Shown: positions 33,524 to 46,265, numbered from the stretch's first letter. The stretch is DNA of 64,000 bases from Cryptomeria japonica (GCF_030272615.1 NC_081413.1:185578115-185642114); one strand, 5' to 3'. Program-made: numbers and translations. The notes: generated from the sequence alone by a model not told the origin.

Positions 33524-34642
33524 AAAGAGCTAATCTTCTATGAAACTTGTAAATTTGACAATTTGTGGGTTGAGTTTGCATTTTTTGTTGTATTTCAATG
33601 GATGATATCTTGACTTGACTTACAAACATAGAATTCAAATTGTATTTTTGTCCCAAAGGACACATAAGGTGTATGTTCAAGAAGCTTTAAAGAAAGCCCA
33701 AGTTTTCATGGGCTTTGAATAATTGAAAACACATCATTCAGTCTATCCTAAGGAGTTTGGCTTCATTATTAGTTCTTAGCCCACACTTGGCACCCTATCA
33801 GCTCACACAGTTTTGTCACCCCCTAAAGGGTGCCTATGTTTTTTCCTTTGCGAGAGCTAGTGGAGTCCCATTATGAGTCTAGCAATAAGGTCTCAAAAGG
33901 GGAGTTCACACATATGCTCAAGAGGGACATATGGTGAGTATCTTAAGGAGAGATTCTTCCCCTTCCATGCACTAATAATTTAATAATGTTTGGAGGTAAA
34001 CCGGGTAGCTTCTAATTTTAATTGGAACTAGTAAGGGATTTGTTCAGTGCGTCGGGGTATAAACTCAATTAAGAGGTCTCCCAACCTTGAAAACCAAGGT
34101 TTGATATGCCCAAAGGTATGAAGGAGAGCTATTCCCGAGCACTACCGTTGACTTGATTTTCATCAAATCACTTTTATTTTATAGTGGGTTGGAGTACTTG
34201 GCATTAGCCATTTCCACTTGGGTCATTCCCCTCTCACCGACCTTAATGGCTTTGGCCTTATAGTCTCCTCGAGAGGGCAGAACCACTAAAGATATGCACT
34301 ATTGAAAGAAAAAGATGAGTCTGGATTTCTAATCACCTAAGAAAGGTGAGAGCATACTCACCTATCATCAAAACACATAAGACATATTTTTTCATTTCCA
34401 TTGTAATTAGTCTATGTGCCTAATTTAACAAAATTAAGTGCAAAATCCTATGGTTGCAAACAAAATTAGTAGTTTATATTGCATTCTTTGATGACAAAAT
34501 AGTTTATGACTCTTGTCTTTCACAACAAAATAAGTACTTGCAAAACCAATAATCTGCAAATTAGGTTCAGGAAAATGACAATCCAGAAGCAAAACTAAGG
34601 AATGCAACATACAATATTTGCCAAATCAATAAAAAACTAAAA
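33524..34642 (-). other. Gypsy leader, second copy
   Basis: Corresponds to 27276-28394. No ORF of note. Confidence 0.5.
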
Positions 34643-34853
34643 ACACCATCAAATTGACTAAGAATGCCATCATATGTGCCAAGAATGTTGCCAAATGGAC
34701 CCAAAATGCTACTCTACACACCCGAAACGTTACTCTACACACTAGAAACACTGTTAAACAGACTGAAAATGCTATCAAATATACTCAAAATACTACAAAA
34801 CATACCAAAAATGATAAGGTACAAACTGAAAATACTAAAACAGAGAAAAACAT
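34643..34853. repeat. 21-bp repeat block D, second copy
   Basis: Corresponds to 28395-28605. Confidence 0.7.
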
Positions 34854-35050
34854 AAAAACAGAGTTGAGAAGTCTCCCATAAATGCTATTTGAGATGTTGG
34901 GACGCTACAATAGAGACCAAGAACGCGATTCAGGAGCCCAAGAGAGCTAATCTTCCCACCAAAAGAGCTAATCAACCTATCAATGAAAATTTTTGCAAGA
35001 AAACTTGTTAAAGATCAAAGGGGCTAGGCCCCACGGGGGGCGCCAATTAA

Positions 35051-36085
35051 TGTGATGCTAAAAATGTGGTATATAAGAAAGGCATACACATATAATGAGA
35101 TTATAAAACATAATGGAAAGCTTAATTGAAAACTAAATTTAAGATGCAAACTATAACCTTCCTTGAAATGTCCCATTTTCCTCTATTCTTAAGGACCTTG
35201 AAGGTATTAGATTGGTTGTCTCTTAGCGGAGAAATGACCTCTAAAGTGGTAACTCAAGAGTTGAGTAGCTACTTGATCATGATTGATTATGCAAATGATA
35301 TGAAATCCAATGCTATGATTAATCCAAAATGCTAATTACGAGATGATTGAAATTAAAATTCCTATAGTAATGATGCTGAAAAATATGAATGCAAGGGATC
35401 CTTATTGCTCCAAAATGGGGGATATTTATAGGAATTCCAAGGCCAAAGATGAGGTGGTAGGAATCAATGGTCTAGATCTAATCTGAAGATATCAAGGGCC
35501 AATATAGAGGAAGTTGGAGAAGAGGTTTGAGGAAGGGACACTTCTCATCTATGTGGTGACAAGTGTCAAGGAGCCTTGCTCATGAGAGGGCAAGTGTCCA
35601 AGGGAGGAGACATGTGGCAAAAGTGCCATGTGTCTCAAGGGGAGAATATCCACACCATGGGAGGTTAGGATAAGGAGGTTAGAATGTGCAAGATAGGATA
35701 GGGTTAGTTAAACCCAGGGTTAGGTGGAATGGGTTAGGTTAGGGGATGGTTAAAAGCTAGGACCCATGTGGGTAATTTGAATTTAAAAATTTAAATAATA
35801 GGAAAAGACTAATTAATTTTCAATAACTCATAAATTGATTTGTTTTAATTAATTAGGGGATTAGAAGAATTGATTAAATGGGGGGAGGATTAATTAATTT
35901 GAATTAATTAATCAAAGGGAGCTATTGAAATGAACCTATTAAATAAATCCTTAGATTTATTAATAAGTAGATGAATGGGAGAATTTGATCAAATTGCTAA
36001 TGAATTCAATTAAATTAGGAAGGGGGATTAATTAAATAATTGCATATAGAATTAATTATCTTCAGACCATTTTTAGGTGTATACA
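35051..36085 (-). repeat. Gypsy 5' LTR, second copy
   Basis: Matches 28803-29838 with one base fewer (near 35156). The ATAAC target duplication follows at 36086-36090. Confidence 0.9.
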
Positions 36086-36090
36086 ATAAC

Positions 36091-36453
36091 AAGTTGCAGA
36101 TGAAGAAGTTTGGACCTTGCAGGGTTTTGAGGAAGTTCAGTTCTAGAAATGCATTTGAAGTGGAGTTACCAGATGATCTAAGTATTTCACTTGTTTTTAA
36201 AATTACAAATCTTCATGAGTATCATGAACCAAAATTTAGTGAGGATAGTGTTACAGACATGGAGAAATAGTTCCCCCATAAGGAACCGGATCAAATTGAA
36301 GACATTTTGAATAGTAGGATTGGGCATAGTACCAAAAGCAGTCAGTATAAAGAGTATCTTGTGAAGTGGAAAGACAAACCAATTGAAGATTCATCTTGGA
36401 TTTATCAGGAAGAGGTAGACCACCTTGGTTTCCCTCTAACCCCAACAAAGTGA
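36091..36453 (+). pseudogene. Chromovirus integrase end and chromodomain, second copy
   Basis: Matches 29844-30206 with a few changes, including the same TAG. It ends at the same stop and is part of the duplicated block. Confidence 0.85.
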
Positions 36454-36496
36454 GCGGCTCACTTTTTCAATAACCTCAGATGTCTAATGCAGAAGT

Positions 36497-37549
36497 TTTT
36501 AGGTCTCGGAGACAGCTGAGAGGGGGGGAGGAGTGAATCAATTGTCAAGTAAATTTAAACCAAAAACAACTTATCCAAACCAAATGCTTAATACCAGTAA
36601 ACCAAACTTTATGCTGGTAAACAATTTATCAGTTAATTGTAGTACCGGTAAATATTAATGCATGAAACAGAGAGACAATAACATCCACAACACATAACAC
36701 CAATATTTGTACATGGAAACCCTGTAAGGGGAAAAACCATAGTGGGAAACCTTACCCACAATCAAATGATACTACTGTAGATAGTATGTGTATACAAATG
36801 GGGGTTGTACATGTAGAAAGGCCAAGTGCCTAGAGCTCATTGCTCAAACACAAATAAGAGTCACACTGACTACAATTGGATGGTTAAATTCAATAATGAT
36901 GTACTGCTCAAAATAACATCTTCATATGTTGGATTTAGTACCGATGTAGTTCTGATATGCCTTCACAAAACCTTCCTTCAACCTTCAAATGATGTCTACA
37001 TGTATATCTCTGCTTATTCTTGCATATACCTTCTTATAATTCATTTTCCCAATCGCATATCGATCTTACAAATAAGATCTTACATATATACCATAACCTA
37101 AGACCAATTTTAGTAGATCGGCCCTAAAAGATATTACAATAAAAACAATTTACATGTAAATCAATAACTGATGCAATATCCGATTCAACATGTTGGCTTA
37201 ATGAATTTACAACATTGATAAATCATCTCCAAAGTGTGTCATGCTGATCTGGAATAGATAAACCTGTCGATGCTTATTCTGGACCTATTTTCTAGTAACA
37301 ACAAATATGCAAACTCGAATATACCAATGAAAAAATCTTTAAAACAAAGTGTCCAAATGATGTCTTCAACATAACCAAGTGTTTTCCATGTCATTCCAAG
37401 TGCCGGTGAACCAAATATCGGTGACTATGCATAAAGTCACTTGCTTGCCAATGAACATTTGTCGATTCTCCAAAGTGCCAGAGTTGATAAGTGTTAATAG
37501 GTGTTGACATAAATGACAAAACCATATCAACATATCCAAAATACCAACA
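36497..37549 (-). repeat. 3' LTR of minus-strand copia
   Basis: It aligns with 42104-43172 and ends ATACCAACA next to the polypurine tract. The first base pair of the expected TG is mutated to TT. Hairpins B (36511-36546) and A (36713-36740) are present. Confidence 0.88.
36511..36546 (-). other. LTR hairpin B (minus-strand copia 3' LTR)
   Basis: Minus-strand sense: GACAATTGA against TCAGCTGTC around a C-rich loop, with one A-C mismatch and one G-U. This is the most decayed of the clear examples. Confidence 0.5.
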
Positions 37550-37914
37550 ATCTCCCCCTTTGGCATTGATGGCAACACAAGATGGAAAAACCATCAAAGT
37601 GCCAAAATAGAAATACCAAATACCAAAAACCAACAATCTCTCAAAAGAGATTATAACTAGAAATCAAAATTTAGATACAAAGAGTAATCAATCTCTCCCA
37701 AAGTAACAATCACTCCCCCTAGGAATAACATGTGTTTTCCTTGTATTTTTCCATACCAATCTCTCCCCCTTTGACATCAAATGCCAAAGCTAATACAAAA
37801 CTAGGTTCAAATACAAAATACCAACTACTCCCCCTTAGAAGTAGCTCTCCTCATCAAAGCTAGAGTAAAAGATTTCTCTGTTAATTCTGTCGGTTGATGA
37901 CAAACATCAACTAT
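37550..37914 (-). other. Polypurine tract and purine-rich spacer, minus-strand copia
   Basis: On the minus strand AAAGGGGGAGAT directly precedes the LTR (37550-37563). Further GGGGGAG runs lie near 37710, 37764 and 37830. No ORF of note. Confidence 0.75.
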
Positions 37915-40900
37915 CTAAGTCTCTATCGGTGGGGGTATGACCCCAAGCTGATCTCTGAGATACTCAAAAGTTTTCTTAGGCAAAGGCTTAGTGAAAATAT
38001 CTGTAATCTGCTCTTTAGTATTCACATAAACCAGTTTTACTTCTTTTGCTTCAACATTCTCCTTTAGAAAATTCAGTTTGATAGAAACATGTTTAGTTTT
38101 AGAATGTAGTACCAAATTCTTAGATATATCAATTGCTACAGTGTTATCACAATATATAGTTATAGGTTCCTTTCATTTTACCTTTATGTCCTTCAACATT
38201 TGCTTAAGCAATAATACATGTGTACAGTTAGTTGCTGCTGCAACATATTCTGATTCTGTAGTTGATAAAGATGTGCAACTTTGTTTCTTACTCAACCAAG
38301 AAATTAATCTACTTTCAAGAAAAAATGCTCCGTTGGTGGTGCTTTTTTTTTCATCCACATCTCTTTCCCAATTTGCATTTGTGTATGCACATAATTCAAA
38401 GTTTTCATCTCTAGGATGCCATAAACCAAGATTTGTAGTGCCTTGTAAGTACAGGAAAATCCTTTTTATTGCTAATTCATGATTTTCTCTAGGATTACTC
38501 TGAAATCTTGAAACAATACATACTGCATTCATAATATCAGGTCTTGTTTTTGTCAAATACAATAAACCTCCTATCATATATTTGTACCTAGTTGGATTAA
38601 TAGGTGTAGATTCATCCCTTAGTGATAATTTGTCATTTGTAGTCATAGGTGTGCTTACCAGTTTATAGTTCTCCATCCCAAATTTCTTTAGTAACTCCTT
38701 CAGGTACTTAGATTGACTCAAGAATATACCTTTATTAGTCTATGAAATCTGCAATCCTAAAAATAATTTTATCTCTCCAATCATAGTCATTTCAAATTCT
38801 TGTTGCATTTGAATAGAAAAGTCTTTACATAATCCACCTTCTCCTCCAAAGATTATATCATCAACAAAAACTTCTATAACCAATATGTCATCATTAGTCA
38901 TTTTATAGTATAAATTGTTGCCAGCATTACCTTTAGAAAAACCAATCTTCAAAAGATATTTATCCAATCTAGCATACCAAGCTCTTGGAGCTTGCTTCAA
39001 CCCATACAAAGCTTTTCTTAACTTGCAAACCATATCTTTGTTATCTGTCAAAGAAAATCCATCAGGTTTCTCAATGTAAACTTCTTCTTCAAGATCTCTA
39101 TTCAGAAATGCACATTTAATATCCATTTGATATACTTTGTAGTTCTTGTGTGTTGCAAAAGCTAAGAATAATCTAACTACCTTAATTCTAGCTATCGATG
39201 GAAAGGTTTCATTGTAGTCAATTCCTTCTTTCTGAGAATATCACTTACACAGTAGTCTTTCTTTATTTCTGATTACCTTACCATCTTCATTAAGTTTATT
39301 TTTGAATACCCATTTTGTTCCAATTACATTTTTGTCTTTAGGCCAGGGAACTAATGTCCATGTGTTATTCTTTTCAATTTGTTCTAATTCTTCTTCCATA
39401 GCTTTAATCCAGTGTTTATATTCACATGCCTCATTAATTGATGATGGTTCAATTTGAGAAATAAGACATACCTCTTCATTTTCTAGTCTTCCTCTTGTCA
39501 TCTCCTTGATACTTGTTCCCAATTATTTGATTTTCAGAGTGATTCAATCTTACATACCAGGGTGTCTTCATTTGCTGATGTTCCTCAGTTACAGTGGAAT
39601 TTTCAGATGATACTAGTGTAACTGGATCTTCATTCTATACTGGTGGGTTCAATGTAGGTTCATTTGCCAATATCTCTGTTACCGGTTCAGAGTTTATATA
39701 CCTTGAAGTTCCTCTAAAATGTTCATCAATTTTCACATTTGTACTCTCATCAATTTTTTGCAATCTTTTGTTAAAACATGTATATGCCTTTCTCTTAGAT
39801 GAATAACCAAGAAATATTCCTTCATCACTTCTAGGATCAAATTTTCCAATATACTCATCTCTTCTAATATAGCATTTACTTCCAAATATTCTGAAATATT
39901 TAAGAGTAGGAGTAATACCAAACCATAGTTCGTGAGGGGTCTTACCAGTTTCACCTTTGATGTGAACTTTGTTGAATGTATAGACCATTGTACTTACTAC
40001 CTCTCTCCAATATACATGTGGTAGATTTTCTTTTGATAACATACTTCTAGCTGCATCCAAGATAGTTATGTTTTTCCTTTCTACAACTCCATTCTGTTGT
40101 GGTGTCCAGGTTGCTAATAACTATCTTCTGATTCCATTTACTTCACAAAATGTATTAAATTCCTTAGATGTAAATTCACCTCCTTGATCTGATCTCAAAC
40201 ATTTGATTTTCTTCTCGGTTTCATTTTCTACCATTGCTTTGAATAGTTTGAATTTCCCAAGTGCTTCTGATTTTTCTCTGAGAAAAGTAACCCAACACAT
40301 TCTAGAATAGTCATCAATGATTATCATGAAATATCTATCACCTTGTAAGCTTTTAGTTCTAGCTGGACCACATAAATCAGTATGAATTAAGTCAAGAGCA
40401 TTATTGGTTTTTTCTGGAATACTTTTAAAATATGCTCTAACTTGTTTTCCAAATTGACATTCCTTACATACCGGATTGCAAGGTTTAACAATCTTAGGTA
40501 AGTCTCTAACTACCTTATTTGTACTGATTTTCACAATGCAATCAAAATTTACATGACAAAGTCTCTTATGCCATAGCCAACTTTCATCAATATGTGCAAT
40601 CAAGCATGTCTTTTCACTGTTATTCAAATGAAAGATGTTACCTCTAGTTTGATTACCGGTTGCAATTTCCAAACCAATTTTGTTCATAATTTTGCATTTC
40701 CCATTCTTGAACTGTAACTAAAATCCTTTTTCAACTAATTGACCAACACTCAAAAGATTATGCTTTAAACCTTCAACATAATAAACATTGTCGGTATTAT
40801 GCTTACCATCAAGATATATAGTACCTTTTCCTTTGATCAAACAAGCTTTATCATCTCCAAATCTTACTAGACCTCCATTATATTCCTAAAGTTCAAGAAT

Positions 40901-42047
40901 TTGCCTTTATCACCAGTCATATGATGTGAACATCCTGAATCAATGATCCATTCATCCTTAACTTCAACTTTAGCTGCTAGGGCCTGCTCTACCGGTTGAA
41001 TAGTAGGTGCCAGTTGATATTCTATTATAGAAACAAAAACCCATCCATTGTTTTATGGATCCTCATTAGAATCATCAGTGACTCCTTCATCAGCAAGATA
41101 ACAAGATTTGTCTTTATTCTTCTTAAATTTGTATCTCTGATATTCAGGGTTAGGTTTGTATGTTCTTCTAGCTTCTTCTCTTAGTCTAGCATGTCTATCA
41201 GGGCATCTTGAAGCCATATGACCAATCTTATTACAGTTAAAACATTTAAAGGGTGCTTTACCTTCATACTTACTTCCAACTAGACCTTTAGGCATTTTCC
41301 TTGCAAATAATGCTTCAAGTTCTTCATTTTCTCTCCTGCTTTCTTCAAGTTCTCTTGCATAAAAGGCTTTCCAATTAGATTTTTCAAATGATGGTGTAGA
41401 TGATGTTGATGCCTTAAAAGCTAAATCTATCTTTATAGTAGCAATAGGACCAAATTCCTCAATTTCAAAAGCTGGAAGTTTTCCAATCAATGTATCTCTA
41501 GTTACTGCATTGTTCTTAACTCATTTATGGCAGTAACTTTCATTTTGTATGCCGGTGGCAATCCTCTTAAAATTTTTAAAACAATTTCATCTTCACTTAA
41601 GGTTCCTCCACAACATTTAATACCCAAAACAATTTCATTTACTCTATCCATAAAAGCAGAAATCCTTTCATCTTCTTCCATTTTCAGATTTTCATACCTG
41701 ACTTGGAAGCTTTCAAGTTTTGCAATTTTGACTGTGGAATCTCCTTCATTCAATGTTTCCAAATGGTCCCAAATATCCTTAGCAGTATATCTATCTGATA
41801 ATCCCATGATTTGTTGATCTGATAATGCGCTCAAAAGTGCTTCTCTTGCTTTGCAATCATTTTCCTCATCTTTAGGCAAGTTAGGTGGATTAGGTTGATT
41901 CTAAGTAGGAGCAGTATAGTCACTATTTGTAACTTCCTAGATGTCCTTCCCAATGCAATTCAGATGTGTCTCCATCCTGATCTTCCATATCCCATATTTG
42001 GTACCATCAAGTTTAGGACTATCCTTCCTGAAATAGTTAGAAGACAT
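37915..42047 (-). pseudogene. Copia gag-pol, frameshifted
   Basis: Gag starts at ATG 42047. An intact zinc knuckle CFNCNKIGHMASRC lies near 41214-41256, protease DSG near 40940, and integrase has WHKRLCHVNF, a C..C pair and D, D, E residues (HTDLCGP, RSDQGGE, QNGVVERKN). RT has QMDIK.AFLN-type and FVDD motifs near 38860-39126, and RNase H ends TKPLPKKTFEYL with a stop at 37915. The recognisable frame changes near 41495, 40700-41050 and 39530-39630, and stops occur for example near 38170, 40118 and 41930. It is clearly non-coding as it stands. Confidence 0.9.
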
Positions 42048-42088
42048 TGGATCTCCTCAAGTTGTTAAACTTCTGCAAAAGAGAACTT

Positions 42089-42103
42089 GGCTCTGATACC
42101 AAT
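42089..42103 (-). other. Primer-binding site of minus-strand copia
   Basis: On the minus strand ATTGGTATCAGAGCC follows the 5' LTR, a perfect match to the initiator tRNA-Met type site. Confidence 0.88.
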
Positions 42104-42117
42104 TGTTAGGTCCTGGA

Positions 42118-42159
42118 GACAACTAAGATGGGGGGGGGGGGGGGGGTGAATCAGTTGTC
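42118..42159 (-). other. LTR hairpin B (minus-strand copia 5' LTR)
   Basis: Minus-strand sense: GACAACTGA pairs with TTAGTTGTC (one G-U) around a long C run. Compared with the outer copia, the closing A-T pair has become G-C. Confidence 0.6.
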
Positions 42160-42325
42160 AAATAAATTTAAACCAAAAACAACTTATCCAAACCAAATGC
42201 TTAATACCGGTAAACCAAACTTTATGTCGGTAAACACTTTATCAGTTAATTGTAGTACCGGTAAAGATTAATGCATGAAACAGAGAGACAATAACATCCA
42301 CAACACATAACAACAATATTTGTAC

Positions 42326-42353
42326 ATGGAAACCCTTTAAGGGGAAAAACCAT
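42326..42353 (-). other. LTR hairpin A (minus-strand copia 5' LTR)
   Basis: Minus-strand sense: ATGG, five T, CCC, loop, GGG, three T, CCAT. Confidence 0.55.
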
Positions 42354-43172
42354 GGTGGAAAACCTTACCCACAATCAGATGATAGTACTACAGATAGTAT
42401 GTGTATACAAATGGGGTCTACACATGCAGAAAGGCCAAGAACCTAGAGCTCACTGCTCAAACACAAATAGGAGTCACACTAACTACAATTGGATGGTTAA
42501 ATCCAATAATGATGTACTGCTCAAAATAGCATCTTCATATGCTAGATTCAGTACTGGTGTGGTTCTGATATGCCTTCACAAAACCTTCCTTCAACCTTCA
42601 AATGATGTCTGTGTGTATAGCTTTGCTTATTCTCGCATATACCTTCTTATAATTCCTTTTCCCAATCGTATATTGATCTTACAAATAAGATCTTACATAT
42701 ATACCATAACCTAAGACCATTTTAGTAGGTCGGCTCTAAAAGATAATACAATAAAAACAATTTACAAGTAAATCAATAACCGATGCAATATCCTATTCAA
42801 CATGTCAGCTTAATGCATTTACAACATTGATAAATCATCTCCAAAGTGTGTCGTGCTGATCTGGAATAGATAAGCATGTCGGTGCTATTTGTCGGTAACA
42901 ACAAATATGCAAACTTGAATATACCAATGAACAAATCTTCAAGACAAAGTGTCCAAATGATGTCTTCAACATAACCAAGAGGATTTTTCCTTGTCATTCC
43001 AAGTGTCGGTGAACAATATATCCTGTCGGTGAACCAGATACTGGTGACTGTGCATAAAGTCACTTGCTTGTTGGTGAACATTTGCCAATTCTCCAAAGTG
43101 CCAGAGTTGATAAGTGTTAATAGGTGTTGACATCAATGACAAAACTATATCAACATATCCAAAATACCAACA

Positions 43173-44016
43173 GGAGCATCCCCGGTTCATAGCAATCTTG
43201 CATCAACCAAAAAACACATTTTCCTTTCTATTTTGCTTTATGTTTGTAGTTTCAGTTTTCCTTTCTATTTTGCTTTATGTTTGCAGTTTCAGTTTTCCTT
43301 TCTGTGTGTCCTAGTTTGGGCTCACCAGATCTTGTGGAGTTGGATTCTTCTTGAATACTTGATCATCTCTCTTGCTTCCAGACCACACCGCATTTGGATA
43401 ATTTTCTGGCAAGATATCTCTATCGGTTTCCTTGACAGCTTCCTATTACCGGTTGGCAGATCTTGTTATTGGTTGCTTGAACCTAATTTGGTGATCTATC
43501 GGAACCCCTTCCAAATCTTGCAGAGCCTTGAGAATTGATTATGATATTCCTTTGTGTGTGGCTAACCTTTTTCTGTGATCCACATTTCATCCTTTGGATT
43601 TTCTAGAGAAATCTCTTGGCAGAGGCCGACCTTGTCATTTTTACATGTTAGGTCTTGCTCTTCGGGTTTTGATTTCTTTTGGGTCGATTGGATCCTTTGG
43701 ATTGATATATATAATTGTAACTACGCATTAAAATGGGAAGGGAGGAGAGAATCAAGTAGCTAAATTGTGTGTAGAAGATAGATCTCAAGATTCAAGGTCC
43801 CAGTTGTGACCTATTCTGTATGTTCTACTAGGCTTGTGAACTGGTATGTTGTAATCTGGTTGTTATCGGTTGGATGTAATCAATTTTCCTGCAATAAAAC
43901 AATCTGTTCTGCATTGCCTCAATCATATATTTGTGTGTATGTTGTGTTTACTCTTGCTGACTAGTCTGGATTGATCTCTTTGAGGTCCCTCCTTGTTAGT
44001 GACTGCTTCAACATGC
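43173..44016 (+). other. Chromovirus 3' noncoding and probable LTR sequence
   Basis: The sequence resumes the chromovirus after the copia insertion (ATGCA|GGAGCATCCCC). It has no ORF and reads like LTR or 3' UTR. Its end is not defined; a possible LTR end is CTTCAACA near 44010. A tandem duplication lies at 43218-43303. Confidence 0.45.
43218..43303. repeat. 37-bp tandem repeat, 2.3 copies
   Basis: The unit TTTTCCTTTCTATTTTGCTT plus TATGTTTGTAGTTTCAG is repeated with one change. Confidence 0.8.
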
Positions 44017-44378
44017 TTCTTCATCGAACAATCCTCCTCCCTTACCAATCCTTTTACCACAAGAAAACAACCCTTCTTCTTCCACTAGTGTATCTTGCCC
44101 TATATCTCAAGAGACAAGACCTATCCATGTTGATAATTTTGAACAATTAGCTACAAGAATCTTTTGAAGGTTGAAATATGACAAAAGTGTTACTTGTCAT
44201 TTCATAAGATATGTCAATAATTATAAGAACAAATATGGTTATGTTTATTGTCTCTTTTATCATTGTTACTCTCATTCTCTTAAAAAATATAAATATTTTA
44301 AATAATTTGTTCAATACCAATATGATAGAGCTCGTATTACTCTTACAATTAATTTTTGTGCTTTTTCTTGGTGAAGAT
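44017..44378. other. Unassigned sequence
   Basis: A weak plus-strand reading (NPPPLPILLPQENNPSSSTS near 44032, then a Tyr/Asn-rich part) may be a retroelement fragment. I cannot place it in a family. Confidence 0.25.
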
Positions 44379-44821
44379 GTCATGCCCCGCTAGGGAACCC
44401 CAGAGGAAAATAGCTAACTAACCAATTAAACATAGCAATAATTTTATTTTTTTAACAATTCATACTACATCATTAACCCATAATGAAATTAATTATAACA
44501 ATATTACATGTGGAAGATAAACATTCACCTAACTAATTCCTCTTATGGGTTCCCTAACATCTCTACTTAAGCAACACTCTAACAACACCTAAGAATCTAA
44601 TACCATCAAGAAATAACATAGCATTACAAGATGCATGGACATAAATATCTATCACTAGGTTCATTTTAAAACACCAAACTAAGTGTTCCTATGATAACCT
44701 TCACATAAGATATAATGGTGCATCCAATCACATAAGAGTGGTTGATACCAACATCAAACCACTTAATACTTATATAGAACTACATTTCTTTGATTACATC
44801 AAATTACATCAATCTCCCTAA
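44379..44821. repeat. LTR-like start TGTCATGCCCCGC
   Basis: An abrupt change of sequence begins with TGTCATGCCCCGCTAGGG, which looks like an LTR edge. It is cut by the inverted-repeat transposon at 44822. No partner LTR is identified in the window. Confidence 0.35.
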
Positions 44822-45995
44822 GGGAGTGTTTGGTGCAGGAGCACCCAACACAAGATTGGCCACCAAAGGCCATAATGAAGAATTATGAGATATTAAGTCT
44901 ATGAGGTTAAAATGACCATTTGATATTGTAATCATGGCTAATAATGCCATTTGAAGTCATATTGTTCATGTATTGAGTCATTTTATAATAAGTTGTCAAA
45001 AGTTTTCATGTGGGCAAAATGACGTCAAAATGAGTAATGTAATGGGGCTCAATGGGTAAATTAGGTTTTTAATGAGCCTTTTAAGTTTCATAAGGTCTTG
45101 TGTGACCATATTAATGTAATGAAATGATTAGATGAGTTTTGGTGTGAAAGAGTTTCAAAAGTTGTCAAATGACAATAAAAAGTATCATATTGACAACATT
45201 CAAGTTGTAAATGCCACAAAATATGGTTAAAGGGTAGTTAAGTAGTTTGGATTTGGTTTCCTTGGAGGGAGATGCATTTAAACATTGTTTTATATTCCAA
45301 AATAAGGAGATATATAGATTGGAATGTAAAGGCAATTGGTTATTAATGGAAGATCATGGTTTCCCTCAACTTTTTGGTTAAAATCTGCACTTAATTGGTT
45401 TGAAACTCTTATTCTTTGCTTCATTTTTTATTGGAAATGTAGAGGAGTGTTTGTACTATCATTTGGTACTTTTATTGAAGGTTTTACATTCAAATTTGAT
45501 ACACTTCTATTGACTGTTCTATATATTATTGTAGGGGACAGTTTAAGAGGGGTTTTGAGAGTCATTTTGTGAATCTGACCCATTCTTCTTTATGTAATCA
45601 CTATGGCTTGTGGAATGGGTCTGAGACATTTTAAAATAAGTATTTCTAACTTTGAGAATGCAGGAGAGATCATAAGTGCATAAGGAGGATACCTTAGGGG
45701 TGATGAGTCACAAGTTGACAAGGTGCATAATCGGTGCCATGTATAGGTTTGAGTGTTTTCATTGAATGAGGGGAACATTTTATATTGTATTATGTCTACA
45801 TAGGTCATTTGAATGGTTTTGGATCCTTTGGTTGGGTCTAGAAGTGATTGGAAGTGAGAGGTTGGGAGAGCCTAGGTTTGGGTTCCTAAAAGTGAGGGTT
45901 TTGTATTTTAACCTCATAGACTTGATATCTCATAATTCTTCATTATGGCCTCATGGTGGCCAATCTTGTCTTGGGTGCTCCTACACCATACTCCC
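44822..45995. mobile_element. Non-autonomous DNA transposon with about 90-bp terminal inverted repeats
   Basis: The left end (44822-44912, GGGAGTGTTTGGTGCAGGAG onward) and right end (45905-45995) are inverted copies. They match through GCACCCAA, CAAGATTGGCCACCA, GGCCATAATGAAGAATTATG and AGTCTATGAGGTTAAAAT with few changes. The 1.17-kb element has no transposase. No clear target duplication is visible, so the superfamily is not assigned. The ends resemble those of the element at 17822-19268. Confidence 0.8.
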
Positions 45996-46265
45996 GGGGG
46001 TTCAAAATTTCCAAGTCCCTTTGGAAACACCTGCAAAACAAAACAGTAGAAAACAAAACATATTTTTCATCTTGACTTTTGGTTTGTACTTTTCTTCCTC
46101 CTGTAGGCATGTCCTTGCTTGTCCTTTATCCTTGTGGATCTGACCTCTCTCTTTTATCTTCACTTTTGGTTTGCCTCCCATTGGAAAAAGTAGCACCACC
46201 TATTGTTATTTTCCATCCATCAACAAATTCATGATGACCAACACCTCTAACACTATTTCATACAA
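45996..46265. other. No gene seen
   Basis: Pyrimidine-rich sequence; on the minus strand a short Lys-rich reading (MGGKPKVKIKERG near 46185). I see no supported feature. Confidence 0.3.

Larger units (their letters stand above)
31055..36801. repeat. Near-identical copy of 24808-30554, probable assembly duplication
   Basis: Base for base this repeats the sequence before the gap at an offset of 6247, becoming 6248 after a one-base insertion near 32507 and 6247 again after a one-base loss near 35156. Only scattered single-base differences are seen. The copy starts exactly at the right gap edge, and its partner ends exactly at the left one. Confidence 0.93.
36497..43172 (-). mobile_element. Minus-strand Ty1/copia element, 6.7 kb
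   Basis: LTRs are at 36497-37549 and 42104-43172 with PBS, gag-pol and polypurine tract between them. It is inserted in the chromovirus 3' region: GAAGT before the left LTR and GGAGC after the right one are a probable five-base target duplication that differs by two transitions. The coding region has several frameshifts and stops. Confidence 0.9.
42104..43172 (-). repeat. 5' LTR of minus-strand copia
   Basis: It starts TGTTAGGTCCTGG and ends ATACCAACA. A run of about 17 G begins at 42130, inside hairpin B, much longer than in the 3' LTR. Confidence 0.88.

Noticed and set aside
31055-36801. True segmental tandem duplication
   Set aside because: Both copies stop exactly at the gap edges, which fits unmerged contig overlap better.
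45336-46143. ORFs in and beyond the inverted-repeat transposon
   Set aside because: They cross the transposon end or lack any transposase motif.
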